Source: Jaenimonas drosophilae
Taxonomy: Eukaryota > Euglenozoa > Kinetoplastea > Trypanosomatida > Trypanosomatidae
Direction: 5' to 3'
DNA: 64,000 nt
Assembly (NCBI GenBank): GCA_030849065.1
Contig: JASAON010001623.1
Coordinates: 45,446-109,445 of the forward strand
Shown here: positions 40,434-50,071 of the stretch, piece by piece
Numbering within the stretch: position 1 is the first letter of the stretch
Layout: each line of letters starts with the position of its first letter
Position numbers and translations under genes: made by a program
The notes under the pieces: generated by a model
The model's database searches: none
Seen by the model: the letters and a program-made list of their open reading frames with translations, nothing else
Told to the model about the DNA's origin: nothing

Positions 40434-41964
40434 GGCTCTCCACAACGATCAAGTTGATTGCGTATTTTGTTTTAGTGTGTGCAGAAACTTTTTTGTGTGT
40501 GTGAGTCGTGTTGTCTCAATAATGTGTTGTTTGGTGTGTGTGTGTGTGTGGTGGTTTCAGTGAGGGAAATGATGGAGAGGTCAGTGAATCTCCGAACACA
40601 CAAAACAACAACAGAAAAAGATATAAAAAAAACAGAGAAAAAAAACGACGTAGGTGGCTGCTACTCTCGATACGAAAGAGACGGCTCACGTGCACTCGGC
40701 TCCTACCGTAGTCCCACCCAAAACGAAGGGTGCGTGTGTGTGTGGCTTCCTTCTGCCTGCGTTGTTGTTGTTGGTGCTGATTAAATCAGTCAGCCAATCA
40801 CTCTCCCTTTACCGCGCGTCTGTGGTGATGTGTCGTTCACCGATCAGCAAGAATGGTTAATGTTTTTTTGGTTTGTTTTTAGGGAGATGTACAGCGGTGA
40901 GCAGTGGAATTCTTCTTCTCCTCTCAGCTGCCGTAGCGAGAGAGCGTAGCGGATGGTGGTGATGATTCACCCTGGGACGGAACGAGTGAGGATAGATGGA
41001 GATGATGTGAGAGGGAGAGAGAACGACGGGGAGGGGCTGGGGATAGCGACAGAGCCCAACTACGAATCCAAATTATCAACAAAAAGGATTCGCCAAAAAA
41101 AAAATCCTTTGTGTGTGAAGAACCAAGAAGAAGAAGAAGAAAGGAGAAGGAGAGGACGACATGAAGTTGTGGCTCCAACAAGACAAATATACTCACAGAC
41201 AGGACTGTACGCATGCCATGCAGCACATAACCCCAGCATTCCACACTGCACCTCAGTCGTAGCCCTGCTTGGCGGTGCAGCCAGCCACTCCATACACGCT
41301 ACGTCCACCACCACCTATACCTCCCACAGTGTGTGATTTGCCATGTTGTGTGCAGTGATGATGATATGTCAGGGGTACGAGGGCGTCCTCATCCAGAGAC
41401 GGTCTCAGCAACAAATCATACGGGGCAACGTTCAGGAGAAGGAGTAGTGGCATAGCATGATGATGTTGATGAGGCACGAAGGAAAGGTGGTAATGGAGAA
41501 TGGGGTCTGGTGCCGCATAGCACACACACATACACGCAAAAGATAGAAGAGAAGATGGGGCCCCCATCGTAGTCCATATCGATTGCGAGGTTTGTGCGTG
41601 GGGGGAGGAAAGAGGAGAAGTGGAAGCGCGTGCATAAGAGTGTGCTACAGGATGAAAAGAAGGAGGACAACGTGGGTTTGAGTGGGCACACTCATCTCTG
41701 ATCTCCCCCCATGTCGTCGCCTCCACTTCTGATCTGATTAAGCATCCAACATATAGATGAAGAGGGAAAAAATGAAACAGAACAAAAAAAGAAAGTGGAC
41801 TTAGGTGGAGAGTGAGTGTGTGTGTGAGTGTACGTTGGTACCTCTGTGTGGGGGTATGGGGGGCATGGCAACACAACGCGAACGAAGCGAGTACGTATTG
41901 AGAAGCCCGGCATCATCATCGCTATCATCATCACCCACAAAATGAGTTTCTAGGCACCATCGCT

Positions 41965-41986
41965 GTCGTCGTCGTCGTCGTCGTCG
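41965..41986. repeat. TCG trinucleotide repeat
   Basis: About seven TCG units in the long gap between the UBC-like and ProRS genes. Confidence 0.65.
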
Positions 41987-42312
41987 TGCAGCTCCTCGCC
42001 CTCACCTTCCACTCATCTCACACGTAGATTTGGGAGGGAGGGACCCCCACACATGCATGACGTACGCGTCGATCACAACATACTGCGATTGCCGTCGTTA
42101 GAGGGAGGGGGGGAGAAGAAGATGAGATGTAGGGAGGAGGTGTGCGATGGGAGTGCCCTCCGCCACGGATTCACGTTTTTTCCGTGGATTGTGGCGCAGC
42201 ACACACACCATTCTTCAGTCTCCATCCATATCAACGTGTGCGAGGCCGGTGATTGCCATCGCGTGTGTCTTGATGAAGTGTTAGAGAAAAAAAATTCCAG
42301 CGTTTGTGATAC

Positions 42313-42341
42313 GTGTGTGTGTGTGTGTGTGTGTGTGTGTT
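42313..42341. repeat. GT microsatellite
   Basis: About 14 GT units, 32 bases beyond the ProRS stop codon, in its 3' UTR. Confidence 0.75.
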
Positions 42342-42372
42342 GAGACTGCCTGCTGATGCAGCTCACCATCTC

Positions 42373-44868
42373 TTAGTAACTGCGACCGCAGAGCACCCAC
42401 GTCGCCGCAGCCTTGGTGCAGCCCTTGCAGATGCAGGTGATGCCCTCAACCGGCGCAGGCTGATCAAAGGGGATGCAGAGGGTCTTGGCACCCATGCTTG
42501 GGGCACGGGAATCCTCGCGGGTGTCCTGCGCCTGCAGCGCCTTGGACTCATCACCGCTGTCCTTCTTGATCTTATCCTCGCAGTCCATCTCACCACACCA
42601 CGGGACGAGGAGGATGCACTTGCTGTTGAGGGCAGGAACGAACTTCTCCCATTCGGTGATGCGCATCGTGTGCTGCTCGCGGGAGACGCGGGCACGCTGG
42701 AGCATGTTGTTGTGGATCTCATCCATCAAGGAGAGGAGGACCGCGGAGGACTTATCGTCCCAGCTGATCTTGCGGCGCTCACCATTGTAGCGGATGGCCA
42801 GGGCGAGCTCCTTCTTCTCGAGCTCCTTGGGGCCCACCTCAATGCGCACCGGCACACCCTTCATCTCCCAGTGGTTGAAGCGCCAGCCGGGGCTGTAGTT
42901 GTCTCTCAGGTCGGTCTTGGTACGAAGGCCAGAGGCGTTGAGCTCCGACTCGAGCTTCGCGCAGTTGGCCAGCAGTGCCTTCTTCTCCTCCTCGGACGTG
43001 GACTTGGTGATGCCCACGGGGATGATGACGACCTGCACAGACGCCACACGTGGGGGCATGATCATTCCCTGATTATCACCGTGCACCATGATCATCACTC
43101 CAATCACACGGGTGGAGAGACCCCAGCTGTTCTGCCATGGGATGAGCATGGAGCCGTCGGTGCTCTCCGGGTCCTGGAAGCGGAGGTCGAACATCTTGCC
43201 AAAGTTCTGGCCGAGGTTGTGGCTCGTCGCACCCTGGCAGCCACGACCCACCGCCTCAATGTAGGTCTCCACGGTGGTGGTGTAGTAGCCTCCGGCAAAC
43301 TTTTCCTTCTCCGTCTTCTTGCCCTTCACGACGGGGACGGCGAGGAGCTCCTCATAGACGGCGGCGTACTGATCCAGGATATCCAGCACCTCCTTGGAGC
43401 AGTCCTCCTCCTTGGCCCAGGCGCAGTGGCCCTCCTGCCAGAGGAACTCACGGGTGCGGATGAAGGGGGTGGGGTGGGAGAACTCCCAGCGAATGACGTT
43501 GTTCCACATGTTGAGGCGCACAGGAAGGTCGCGGTGGGAGCGGATCCACTTGGCGTAGTACGGGTACATCACCGTCTCACTGGTGGGGCGGATGGCAACG
43601 GGCATCTCCAGCTCCGTCTCGCCGGCGCGGGTGACCCAGGCCACCTCCGGGGCAAAGCCCTCAATGTGGTCCTTCTCCCGCTCCAGGCAGCTCTGCGAGA
43701 CGAACATGGGGAAGTAGCAGTCCTCCACACCCATGCGCTCGATGCGGTCGCCGAGGAAGCGCTGGATGGTCTTCCAAATGAAGAAGGCCCAGGGGCGGAT
43801 GATGTAGCAGCCCGAGACGTCGTAGTACTCAATCATCTCAGCCTTGGTGATTACCTCGGTGTACCAGGAAGAGAAGTTGTCCTCGCGCTTGTTCATGATG
43901 CCGAGCTTCGTCTCTCCCACAACATCCTTGTTGGCCACCGCAGTGTTGGTGTTGGTGGTGGGGGAGCTGACGGCCTTCTTTGGCTTGTCCGTGGACGGGG
44001 TGGCGGGGGAGGCAGGGGCGGCGCTGAAGTCGATCACCTTGAAGGTGTAGCCCATCTTCTCCAGGAAGGCAGTGAGCTGAGGAAACGTAACGAGGCAGCT
44101 CTTGTCATTGCGGCATGGGTGGAGGACGAAGGGGACACCGCAGTCACGGAGTTGGGCGTCGAGCATCACGATAATCTCCTTCTTGTTGGTGTTGTTGACG
44201 AGGGAGAAGGGGGTAACGCTTCCAGCAACCACCCCGAGGGTGTCCAGGAGGAGGGCGTCTGGGGCGAAGCGGAGCTCCTTGGTGCCGGCGCTGGCCTGGA
44301 TGAACTTCATGTCAGTCTTGGTCGTGCAGACGGCCGTGACCAGTACCAGCTCATCCTTCTTGCTCTTCAGGAACATGTTCTTGGTGCCAACGCAGGGCGT
44401 GCCAAAGCGAGCGAGCTCCACATTGGCTTCCTCGCATGTGTGCTTCTCGTCGTGCTCAATGGTGGGGAGCTCAATGCCGAGCTCTCGGAGAACTGAGAGC
44501 ATCTCCTCCTCACCTCGGCAGTTTGCGGCGGACATGGTGGATGATGATGGACCTTGTGAAAGGGTGGATGAATGCTTGTGTTGGGGTGCGCTTGTGGTGA
44601 TGATGGCAACTCGATCCTCGCGGCGGAGGAGTCGATACCTTAGAGAGGTGGAGCAAAAGAAGGCGGGTGTGGTGGTGGAGAAGGGGCGGACGGCGGCGAG
44701 CATGAGGGCCGTTGGCCGTCGTCGTCGTCGCAGCGTAGGCGAACATGATATTGGTGATGGTGTAGGCTGGTGCAGACTCTGCCAGCAGTCCCGCCTGTTG
44801 GCGTGTAGCTGAGCAGAAGAAGAGGAAAAGATGCATGTGGCGATGCATCGCCATCGACGCTGAAGCAT
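42373..44868 (-). CDS. ProRS: Prolyl-tRNA synthetase with N-terminal YbaK/ProX editing domain
   Basis: The enzyme charges tRNA-Pro with proline and probably clears mis-charged alanine. From the ATG at 44535 the core is 720 residues: a YbaK/ProX-type editing domain (about 1-170), a linker with a Pro/Ala/Thr stretch, then the eukaryote-type class II core (about 210-600) with motif 2 around RWEFSHPTPFIRTREFLWQEG, an anticodon domain, and the C-terminal zinc-like domain with Cys pairs ending in GRSY. This fusion is typical of kinetoplastid and apicomplexan enzymes. Two upstream in-frame ATGs (44868 and 44703) add Arg/Ser/Thr-rich, nearly acid-free N termini like mitochondrial presequences. A trans-splice acceptor lies upstream of 44868 and another between 44703 and 44535, so two protein forms are likely. 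The entry uses the longest ATG form (831 residues). The frame further upstream opens only from TTG. Confidence 0.92.
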   Translation of the reverse strand: MLQRRWRCIATCIFSSSSAQLHANRRDCWQSLHQPTPSPISCSPTLRRRRRPTALMLAAVRPFSTTTPAFFCSTSLRYRLLRREDRVAIITTSAPQHKHSSTLSQGPSSSTMSAANCRGEEEMLSVLRELGIELPTIEHDEKHTCEEANVELARFGTPCVGTKNMFLKSKKDELVLVTAVCTTKTDMKFIQASAGTKELRFAPDALLLDTLGVVAGSVTPFSLVNNTNKKEIIVMLDAQLRDCGVPFVLHPCRNDKSCLVTFPQLTAFLEKMGYTFKVIDFSAAPASPATPSTDKPKKAVSSPTTNTNTAVANKDVVGETKLGIMNKREDNFSSWYTEVITKAEMIEYYDVSGCYIIRPWAFFIWKTIQRFLGDRIERMGVEDCYFPMFVSQSCLEREKDHIEGFAPEVAWVTRAGETELEMPVAIRPTSETVMYPYYAKWIRSHRDLPVRLNMWNNVIRWEFSHPTPFIRTREFLWQEGHCAWAKEEDCSKEVLDILDQYAAVYEELLAVPVVKGKKTEKEKFAGGYYTTTVETYIEAVGRGCQGATSHNLGQNFGKMFDLRFQDPESTDGSMLIPWQNSWGLSTRVIGVMIMVHGDNQGMIMPPRVASVQVVIIPVGITKSTSEEEKKALLANCAKLESELNASGLRTKTDLRDNYSPGWRFNHWEMKGVPVRIEVGPKELEKKELALAIRYNGERRKISWDDKSSAVLLSLMDEIHNNMLQRARVSREQHTMRITEWEKFVPALNSKCILLVPWCGEMDCEDKIKKDSGDESKALQAQDTREDSRAPSMGAKTLCIPFDQPAPVEGITCICKGCTKAAATWVLCGRSY
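44639..44663 (-). promoter_or_regulatory. Candidate internal trans-splice acceptor, short ProRS form
   Basis: The minus strand carries a pyrimidine-rich tract (CTTCTTTTGCTCCACC and on) ending in CTAAG, with AG at 44640-44639. It lies downstream of the presequence ATG at 44703 and upstream of the ATG at 44535, so splicing here would give an mRNA for the cytosolic form without the presequence. Inferred from the sequence only. Confidence 0.5.
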
Positions 44869-45007
44869 CGCTCTTAAGCCCGCTTCACGAAAGGTCCCCA
44901 GTAACTTCCACGCCTCCCAACCTGCTTTGCTCACCTCTCTCGCTTTCCTTGAGGGTTGCTGTATGTGTGTGAGTGTGTGTGTATTTTTTTTTTTGCACGG
45001 TTCTCGT

Positions 45008-45040
45008 CTGTGGAGGAGAGATGAGGACGGCGGAATGAAG
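45008..45040 (-). promoter_or_regulatory. Candidate trans-splice acceptor, long ProRS form
   Basis: On the minus strand a tract reading CATCTCTCCTCCACAG ends with AG at 45009-45008. It would give a 5' UTR of about 139 bases before the ATG at 44868, allowing translation of the N-terminally extended, presumably mitochondrial, form. A second possible site is CTCACAG near 45064. Confidence 0.45.
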
Positions 45041-45132
45041 ACCCACACGGGCACACGCACACCTGTGAGTACCAAGGATAAAAAGCAGAGGATGGGTACA
45101 GCAGCAAGGGAGAAGCAGCAGCAGCAACACAA

Positions 45133-45515
45133 GGAAGGGCCCCACCTCTACACAAGGGGGCACGTCTTCTCCTTCCCCTCTTCCCTCCTCAAGCACAGGA
45201 ACGAGGGAGTAGGCCAGCACATGAGCTGAGCGAGAGAGAGAGAGACAAATAAACATAAGGAAGTGTGTGAGGAGCGATGGGGGACTTCGATACTACACTG
45301 AGTGGGCGACTCAGCAACTTCATGTCTGTGTGTGTGTGTACGTGTTGGAGCATTGGCGTATGAGTGAGGGGAGGTCCTCACAAAGAGCACCCACCAACCA
45401 AAGAAGGAAAACTGCCGTTGTGAGCGGGGCTGGAGAGGCGAAAGACTGAATCTCTCACACACACACACGGGCTCCATCGGCATTGTGAAGAAGAATAAGA
45501 AAAGTGTGTTGCTTT
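45133..45515. other. Intergenic region
   Basis: A 383-base gap between the ProRS open frame and the stop of the SDHAF1-like gene. GT runs at 45325-45339, a GA run at 45232-45244 and a CA run at 45456-45468. No gene seen. Confidence 0.5.
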
Positions 45516-46370
45516 TCACTTGCGTTTTATGCTGAACTTGGTTCGCGGACTCATCGCCTGAAGGTCCTCCAGCTTGCGCTTGGCGTGGTGAATGTGCCAC
45601 TCAACCTTGGTGATGGACCGTCTGGGAATGCCAACGTGCTCATCGAACTCGGCACGAATGTAGGAGCGGAGGTTGGCCCGTGTGGCGTGGTCGTGCATTT
45701 TATTCACCGCCCGCAGCATCTGGCGGTAGACGGTCAGGATCTCCATCTGCACACCGCTGTGCCTCGTTCGCCCAGACTTCGTCAACCCCGCCGCAGGCCC
45801 AGCAGTGACGGGGGAGGCCTCAGATGATGATGATGATGCGGAGGTCGCCGCCTGTTTCCGCTGCGCTCGGTGCGCCAACTTGAGCCGCTCAAGGGCCCCG
45901 CTTTCGGCAGCATCGCCGCTGGGCTTGGCAAAGGCAATCCGCGTGCCCTTCGTCCCCGCAGATTCCGTCGTTGGTGGTGAGGCGGCAGGTGCCGTGGGCC
46001 GTTGCAAGAAGGGCTGACGGCTAATGACGGACGGTGTGGGCCGGTGCTTTCCTTGCTCTGTAGCATGGGTTGATGGCTGACTAGCATCCTGCTCACGCAG
46101 TGTGCGAGCCCTGGCGCTCATCACCCCCAACTCACCCACGTGGTTCGTCACCTCCGTCTCGTTGCTCCACACACCGAGGTCGGGCAGGCCGGACCCCTCC
46201 GCGACTCTCGCGCCTCCCTCCTGCCGTGATGGCCGTGGGTGCATCATCTCCCCATAGACCTTGGTGAGAGTATTGAAGGGGAGGCTGGTGGAGGATGCAT
46301 GACGAAGTCTGCCACAAGCCGGCATCACCAACCTGCCACGGGCTAAGCCTAGTACTCTCCACCTACACAT
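45516..46370 (-). CDS. SDHAF1: LYR-motif protein, SDHAF1-like complex II assembly factor
   Basis: In this 284-residue protein only the last 80 residues are family-like. They read as a Complex1_LYR/SDHAF1 domain: EILTVYRQMLRA with the LYR position as VYR, then RANLRSYIRAEFDEHVGIPR and KVEWHIHHAKRKLEDL, aligning along its length with human SDHAF1 (RAEFRQHAGLPRSD and on). SDHAF1 helps deliver iron-sulfur clusters to the succinate dehydrogenase subunit SDHB in the mitochondrial matrix. The N terminus (MCRWRVLGLARGR and MPACGRLRHASS) is basic and Ser-rich like a presequence. The 170 residues between are polar linker, far longer than in animal SDHAF1. The open frame continues to 46460 only via TTG; an acceptor at 46421 makes ATG 46370 the first in the mRNA. 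Confidence 0.72.
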   Translation of the reverse strand: MCRWRVLGLARGRLVMPACGRLRHASSTSLPFNTLTKVYGEMMHPRPSRQEGGARVAEGSGLPDLGVWSNETEVTNHVGELGVMSARARTLREQDASQPSTHATEQGKHRPTPSVISRQPFLQRPTAPAASPPTTESAGTKGTRIAFAKPSGDAAESGALERLKLAHRAQRKQAATSASSSSSEASPVTAGPAAGLTKSGRTRHSGVQMEILTVYRQMLRAVNKMHDHATRANLRSYIRAEFDEHVGIPRRSITKVEWHIHHAKRKLEDLQAMSPRTKFSIKRK

Positions 46371-46420
46371 GATGCGAAGTAGCTGTGTGTGTTGGTGGAA
46401 CGTGTCCTCTTCGTGAGATA

Positions 46421-46462
46421 CTATGAGCACATGGAGGGGCAAGATAGGAGGAGGGAGCAAGA
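46421..46462 (-). promoter_or_regulatory. Probable trans-splice acceptor for the SDHAF1-like gene
   Basis: On the minus strand a long tract of mostly C and T (CTCCCTCCTCCTATCTTGCC and on) is followed by CATAG, with the AG at 46422-46421. The first ATG downstream is at 46370 in the coding frame, giving a 5' UTR of about 50 bases. Confidence 0.55.
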
Positions 46463-46669
46463 GAGCTTAAGCAGCACCACACTGAGGGGAACGGTGGCAT
46501 GAGGGAGCGAGCGCACGCAGTGCAAGGCGTCGTACCTTGCCAAAAAAAGACTGCAAGTAGCAGGGGTCATGAAGAGGACACACACGTGTTGCACCTTTCT
46601 CATTCAGGAAGGAGGCGGAGGATGTTGACGGCCACACACACACATACACACAACACCACCATCCAAATC

Positions 46670-49600
46670 TTAATCGAGCCCATCATGGAATTCATCATCA
46701 TCATCTTCACCCTCCATTCGGTGACGGGCCGTGTCCTTCCGCCACAATGTTGCCACCTCCAGCTCCTCACTCAGCTCACCATGGACCACTTGGATGCCTG
46801 GCGCAAGCTCCGTGATGGGGTGCCGACTCGCCTCAGCAAAGAAGAGGAACTCTTCGTACAGTCCTACAACCCGAAGCACAAGACGCGGATGAAGACTGTG
46901 TTGGCCCTCTACCGCTGTATACGTCTGGAGCTGCTGAAGGGTCTGCAGCAGGCTCTGCAGATGATCTCCAGAGCGGCCACCTTCATCGTAGACGCAAAAA
47001 GGGTGGGTGCTGTGGGCGAGTGTGCTCCACGGAAGCAGCGCATATACGCGCACATCGGGGGAGCTCGCGGATTCCAATGAGGTGAGGAGCTGCCGAATGG
47101 CCGAGGCACTGCCCAACCACTGCCACGTGGTGCAGGCCATCGGGGTCTGGCCAGCGCACAGCTGCCGCAGCTCCTCCACTAGAGTCCACTTAGCGCTGTG
47201 TCCGGCAGGTTGGCCCACAGGAGGAAGAAGGAAGCCCGCGTGGCACACGGCACTCTCGTCATTGCCATCCTCCACATTCCTGATGCCAGCCACGACGGAC
47301 TCCACGGCTGGGCCCAAGCGTTGCCACTCCGACACCTCGCCGTTCTCGGTGAGAAGTGCGTAGAGGGAACGAAGGGCAGCTAGCAGCGGCTGCTGGGCGG
47401 TAGCATCAACCAGGGGAAGCACACAAGGCCCAATCAGTGATAGTGGTTGGTGCGCAAGGAATCGCTGACAGCACAGGAGTACAATGAGAAGAAGACGATC
47501 GCAAACCGCCTCCTCACTCGCTGACTCTTCAGCAGTTGTCACGGTACGTGAGTGGTGCCAGACGCAAAACATGGCCTGTGTGAGCTCCAGCGCACCGGGT
47601 GGCAGCCGTTCCTCGTCGATCATCATCATGGTGGAGGCAGAGAGGAGGAGGGCGTGCACGCCATAGAGCCGAATGGCCTCCACAACCGCACTCACCGGGT
47701 GGGATGATGGCTGGCGGAGGAGGTGGTAGGCCGTGTGCAGTGAGGAGGACTCACCCACTTGTTGGAAGAGGTCGTCCACGGCGCTCCAAGCTGGGCCGAC
47801 GGCCTCGGCGTAGTGCCGCACCCGCCAGCTTGTGAGACGCTCTGGCCGGGCCTCCATCACCTGCCGTAGCTCCTCCATGGTGAAGACGCGCAGCAGCGGT
47901 ACGTGGTCGGTGCCGAGGTAGTAGCGCTGAAGTGCGGGCTCCACCACACGGAAGGCGGTGTTGCGAAGAATATCAGCAATGGAGCTCTCCTTCAGGCGCG
48001 TGGCCCCGCCAGAGACGAGGGCGGCGCCTTCCGGACCCTCTCGCAACAGGCTCCATCGCTTTTCCTCCATGACGGTACGCACCAGCGCCCGAGAGGCCCC
48101 GCACAACTGCCGAAACACAGCCACTTGACTGGCTGCGGGGGTGTCGGGGAAGAGAAGTCGCGGAGTCGGCGATGACGTTGGTTCATGTGCTGCATCCTCT
48201 TCCGCCTTCAAGACGTGGCGGCTGTTGTGGAGCAGCCGCTCACAGACGCGCTTCAGGGCGTGGAGTCGTGGCTTATGTGGGAGTAGCGCGTAGGACCCAG
48301 TCCCGGCAGAGCCACCACAGCTCTCACTTCGTAGTCGCTGCAAATGATTCGTACAGCCCACCAACACGTTCCGTAGACCCGCGAAGCTCATCGCAAGAGG
48401 TGTCTGGCCGCCACCTTCTTGTGGAGTGTTGGCCACCGACTGGATGAACTCCTCCAATGGCAGGATGTAGCGCAGCACCATCGTCTCCGTCTCCGCCCCT
48501 TGAGGAAGAAAGGGCTCCACAAGAACCTGAAGGCTGCCGTTGGTGCTGTGGCCAGCAACAACAGAGGCGGCAGTGAGCCGCAGAAGCAGCCTGCGCCAAC
48601 AATCGTCATCCTCAACGGGCAGGGGAAGTACAACGACACGAGACCTCAACGCGGTCTTACCACCACGTCGGGTGACGTGCTCCATCATGTGTTCGAGCAG
48701 CGATCGCACAGCGGGGTCTGCGGCCAGTGGACCGTCTTGGTGCCAAAAGAGTCCCTCAGCCAGCTGGGGGTGGAGGTAGTGGCGGCCTGGGGTTTGGTGG
48801 TCGCAGCCATAAGCCTCCACCACAGAAGACGCCAGCTCTTCATGCAACGATGCCATCAGCAGGGGAATGGAGGTTTTCAAGAGTGGGGGTGCCACACGTC
48901 CGTCACGTACGGCGGTCCACAACGTTGGGAGGGCAGGCAGCATCACCGCCTTCAGACTCGGCAGCTTCGGCATAGCCATGCCGCCAACAACATCCTCACG
49001 CTGCGTTGTCTGCTCGCGAAGGCTGTACTCATGGGCCATCACCGGCATCCACGACTCAAGCGGAAGCCGGGAGGACGCGTAGCCCGACGCAAGCATCGCG
49101 CAGAGCCACGTGAAGATGTTGTGAAGTGCCAAACGAACCTGTCCATGTCCCGGTCGTCCCTGCAACGGGTCACCAAGGAGGGGCAGCAGCGGAACCAGCA
49201 GCATCTCCATCACAAGGAACTGCGCGCCAACACCACCTACGGCTGCACCATCATTGCCCATCGATGTCAGAAGTGGCGCATACAAGGGTACCCATTCCAG
49301 TGGGCTGGGTGACGTGGTGTCTGCGGTCGAGTGCTGTGAGAGTGCCTGCAGGACATGAAGAGCAAGAAGAGGATGGAGGAGTGCCTTACGCCACTGCGAT
49401 TCCCGTTGTCGTTGTGCTTCACCACGGACGTCATCCGTCTGCCCCCACGCCCGGCGGAGCTCAGGCCGAAGAAGAATCCGCACAACCTCCGCCAGTGGGG
49501 TGGAAGCGGTGGCACGAGCTCGACTCAATGCAGCTCTCACCTCGCAAGAGAGGTCGTTCAGCGTGGCGGACTTCGGCGCGATGGTTCCAGAGGCTCCAGT

Positions 49601-49762
49601 CTTGCCCATGGAAAGGGACGGTGATGCGGAGGGTGTGTTGCCACTCATGGAGCTGCAGCACCTCCCCACTACCGTCATGGGCGGTGCTGCCACAGGGAGC
49701 AGCCACGACCCCTGCCGTGTCACTCGTCGAAACGACTGATGAGTGAGTCGGCTGCACCGCAT
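46670..49762 (-). CDS. Unknown large protein, probably mitochondrial
   Basis: This 1030-residue protein is not one I recognise. The N terminus (MRCSRLTHQSFRRVTRQGSW, then RCCSSMSG) is Arg/Ser-rich without acidic residues for about 60 positions, as in kinetoplastid mitochondrial presequences. The rest is rich in Leu and predicted alpha-helical throughout, with no zinc finger, PPR spacing, RAP signature or membrane helix that I can point to. The last 20 residues are strongly acidic (EGEDDDDEFHD). The alpha-solenoid-like composition would suit a mitochondrial RNA-processing or mitoribosome assembly factor, but that is a guess from location and composition only. The frame starts at 49768 with a GTG; the first ATG is two codons later at 49762. 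It follows the SDHAF1-like gene, with a 209-base gap. Confidence 0.65.
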   Translation of the reverse strand: MRCSRLTHQSFRRVTRQGSWLLPVAAPPMTVVGRCCSSMSGNTPSASPSLSMGKTGASGTIAPKSATLNDLSCEVRAALSRARATASTPLAEVVRILLRPELRRAWGQTDDVRGEAQRQRESQWRKALLHPLLALHVLQALSQHSTADTTSPSPLEWVPLYAPLLTSMGNDGAAVGGVGAQFLVMEMLLVPLLPLLGDPLQGRPGHGQVRLALHNIFTWLCAMLASGYASSRLPLESWMPVMAHEYSLREQTTQREDVVGGMAMPKLPSLKAVMLPALPTLWTAVRDGRVAPPLLKTSIPLLMASLHEELASSVVEAYGCDHQTPGRHYLHPQLAEGLFWHQDGPLAADPAVRSLLEHMMEHVTRRGGKTALRSRVVVLPLPVEDDDCWRRLLLRLTAASVVAGHSTNGSLQVLVEPFLPQGAETETMVLRYILPLEEFIQSVANTPQEGGGQTPLAMSFAGLRNVLVGCTNHLQRLRSESCGGSAGTGSYALLPHKPRLHALKRVCERLLHNSRHVLKAEEDAAHEPTSSPTPRLLFPDTPAASQVAVFRQLCGASRALVRTVMEEKRWSLLREGPEGAALVSGGATRLKESSIADILRNTAFRVVEPALQRYYLGTDHVPLLRVFTMEELRQVMEARPERLTSWRVRHYAEAVGPAWSAVDDLFQQVGESSSLHTAYHLLRQPSSHPVSAVVEAIRLYGVHALLLSASTMMMIDEERLPPGALELTQAMFCVWHHSRTVTTAEESASEEAVCDRLLLIVLLCCQRFLAHQPLSLIGPCVLPLVDATAQQPLLAALRSLYALLTENGEVSEWQRLGPAVESVVAGIRNVEDGNDESAVCHAGFLLPPVGQPAGHSAKWTLVEELRQLCAGQTPMACTTWQWLGSASAIRQLLTSLESASSPDVRVYALLPWSTLAHSTHPFCVYDEGGRSGDHLQSLLQTLQQLQTYTAVEGQHSLHPRLVLRVVGLYEEFLFFAEASRHPITELAPGIQVVHGELSEELEVATLWRKDTARHRMEGEDDDDEFHDGLD

Positions 49763-50071
49763 CAGCACAACACAACGTTGCGTGGGCAGTGATGTTCCTG
49801 CTACTGCTAATTAACATTGAATTTGTTTGTGCGAGAGGTAACAACAGAAAGTGAAGGTAAATGATAGAGCAAGTCACCAAGTAGTTGGTACACACATACA
49901 CAACGATTCGTTGCCAACCACACACACACACACATTGACAAGACATCTTCAAACAGACGACGACGATCTAAATGCCCACCAACCAGCACACATCACATCG
50001 CCCTCACCACCGCCCACGACAAGAAGGACTGTGAGAGTGAGAAGGGCCGTTCAGTGTAAGGAAGGGGGACC
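49763..50071. other. Intergenic region
   Basis: A 309-base gap holding the 3' UTR of the coiled-coil gene and the 5' UTR of the unknown mitochondrial gene. It contains a short CA run at 49919-49934. No gene seen. Confidence 0.5.

Larger units (their letters stand above)
40434..42372. other. 1.9-kb intergenic region
   Basis: No gene recognised. Contents include GT runs near 40537-40551 and 42313-42341, an A-rich tract near 40615-40645, AAGAAG repeats near 41127-41142, a (TCG)n run at 41965-41986 and poly-A near 42288. Open frames on both strands (for example 41253-41876 minus) are Ser/Cys/His-rich without domain-like sequence. Confidence 0.55.

Noticed and set aside
42313..44496. 727-codon open frame on the plus strand
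   Set aside because: It lies antisense to the ProRS gene, whose minus-strand product matches known synthetase and editing domains throughout. The plus-strand frame is a shadow of GC-rich codon usage.
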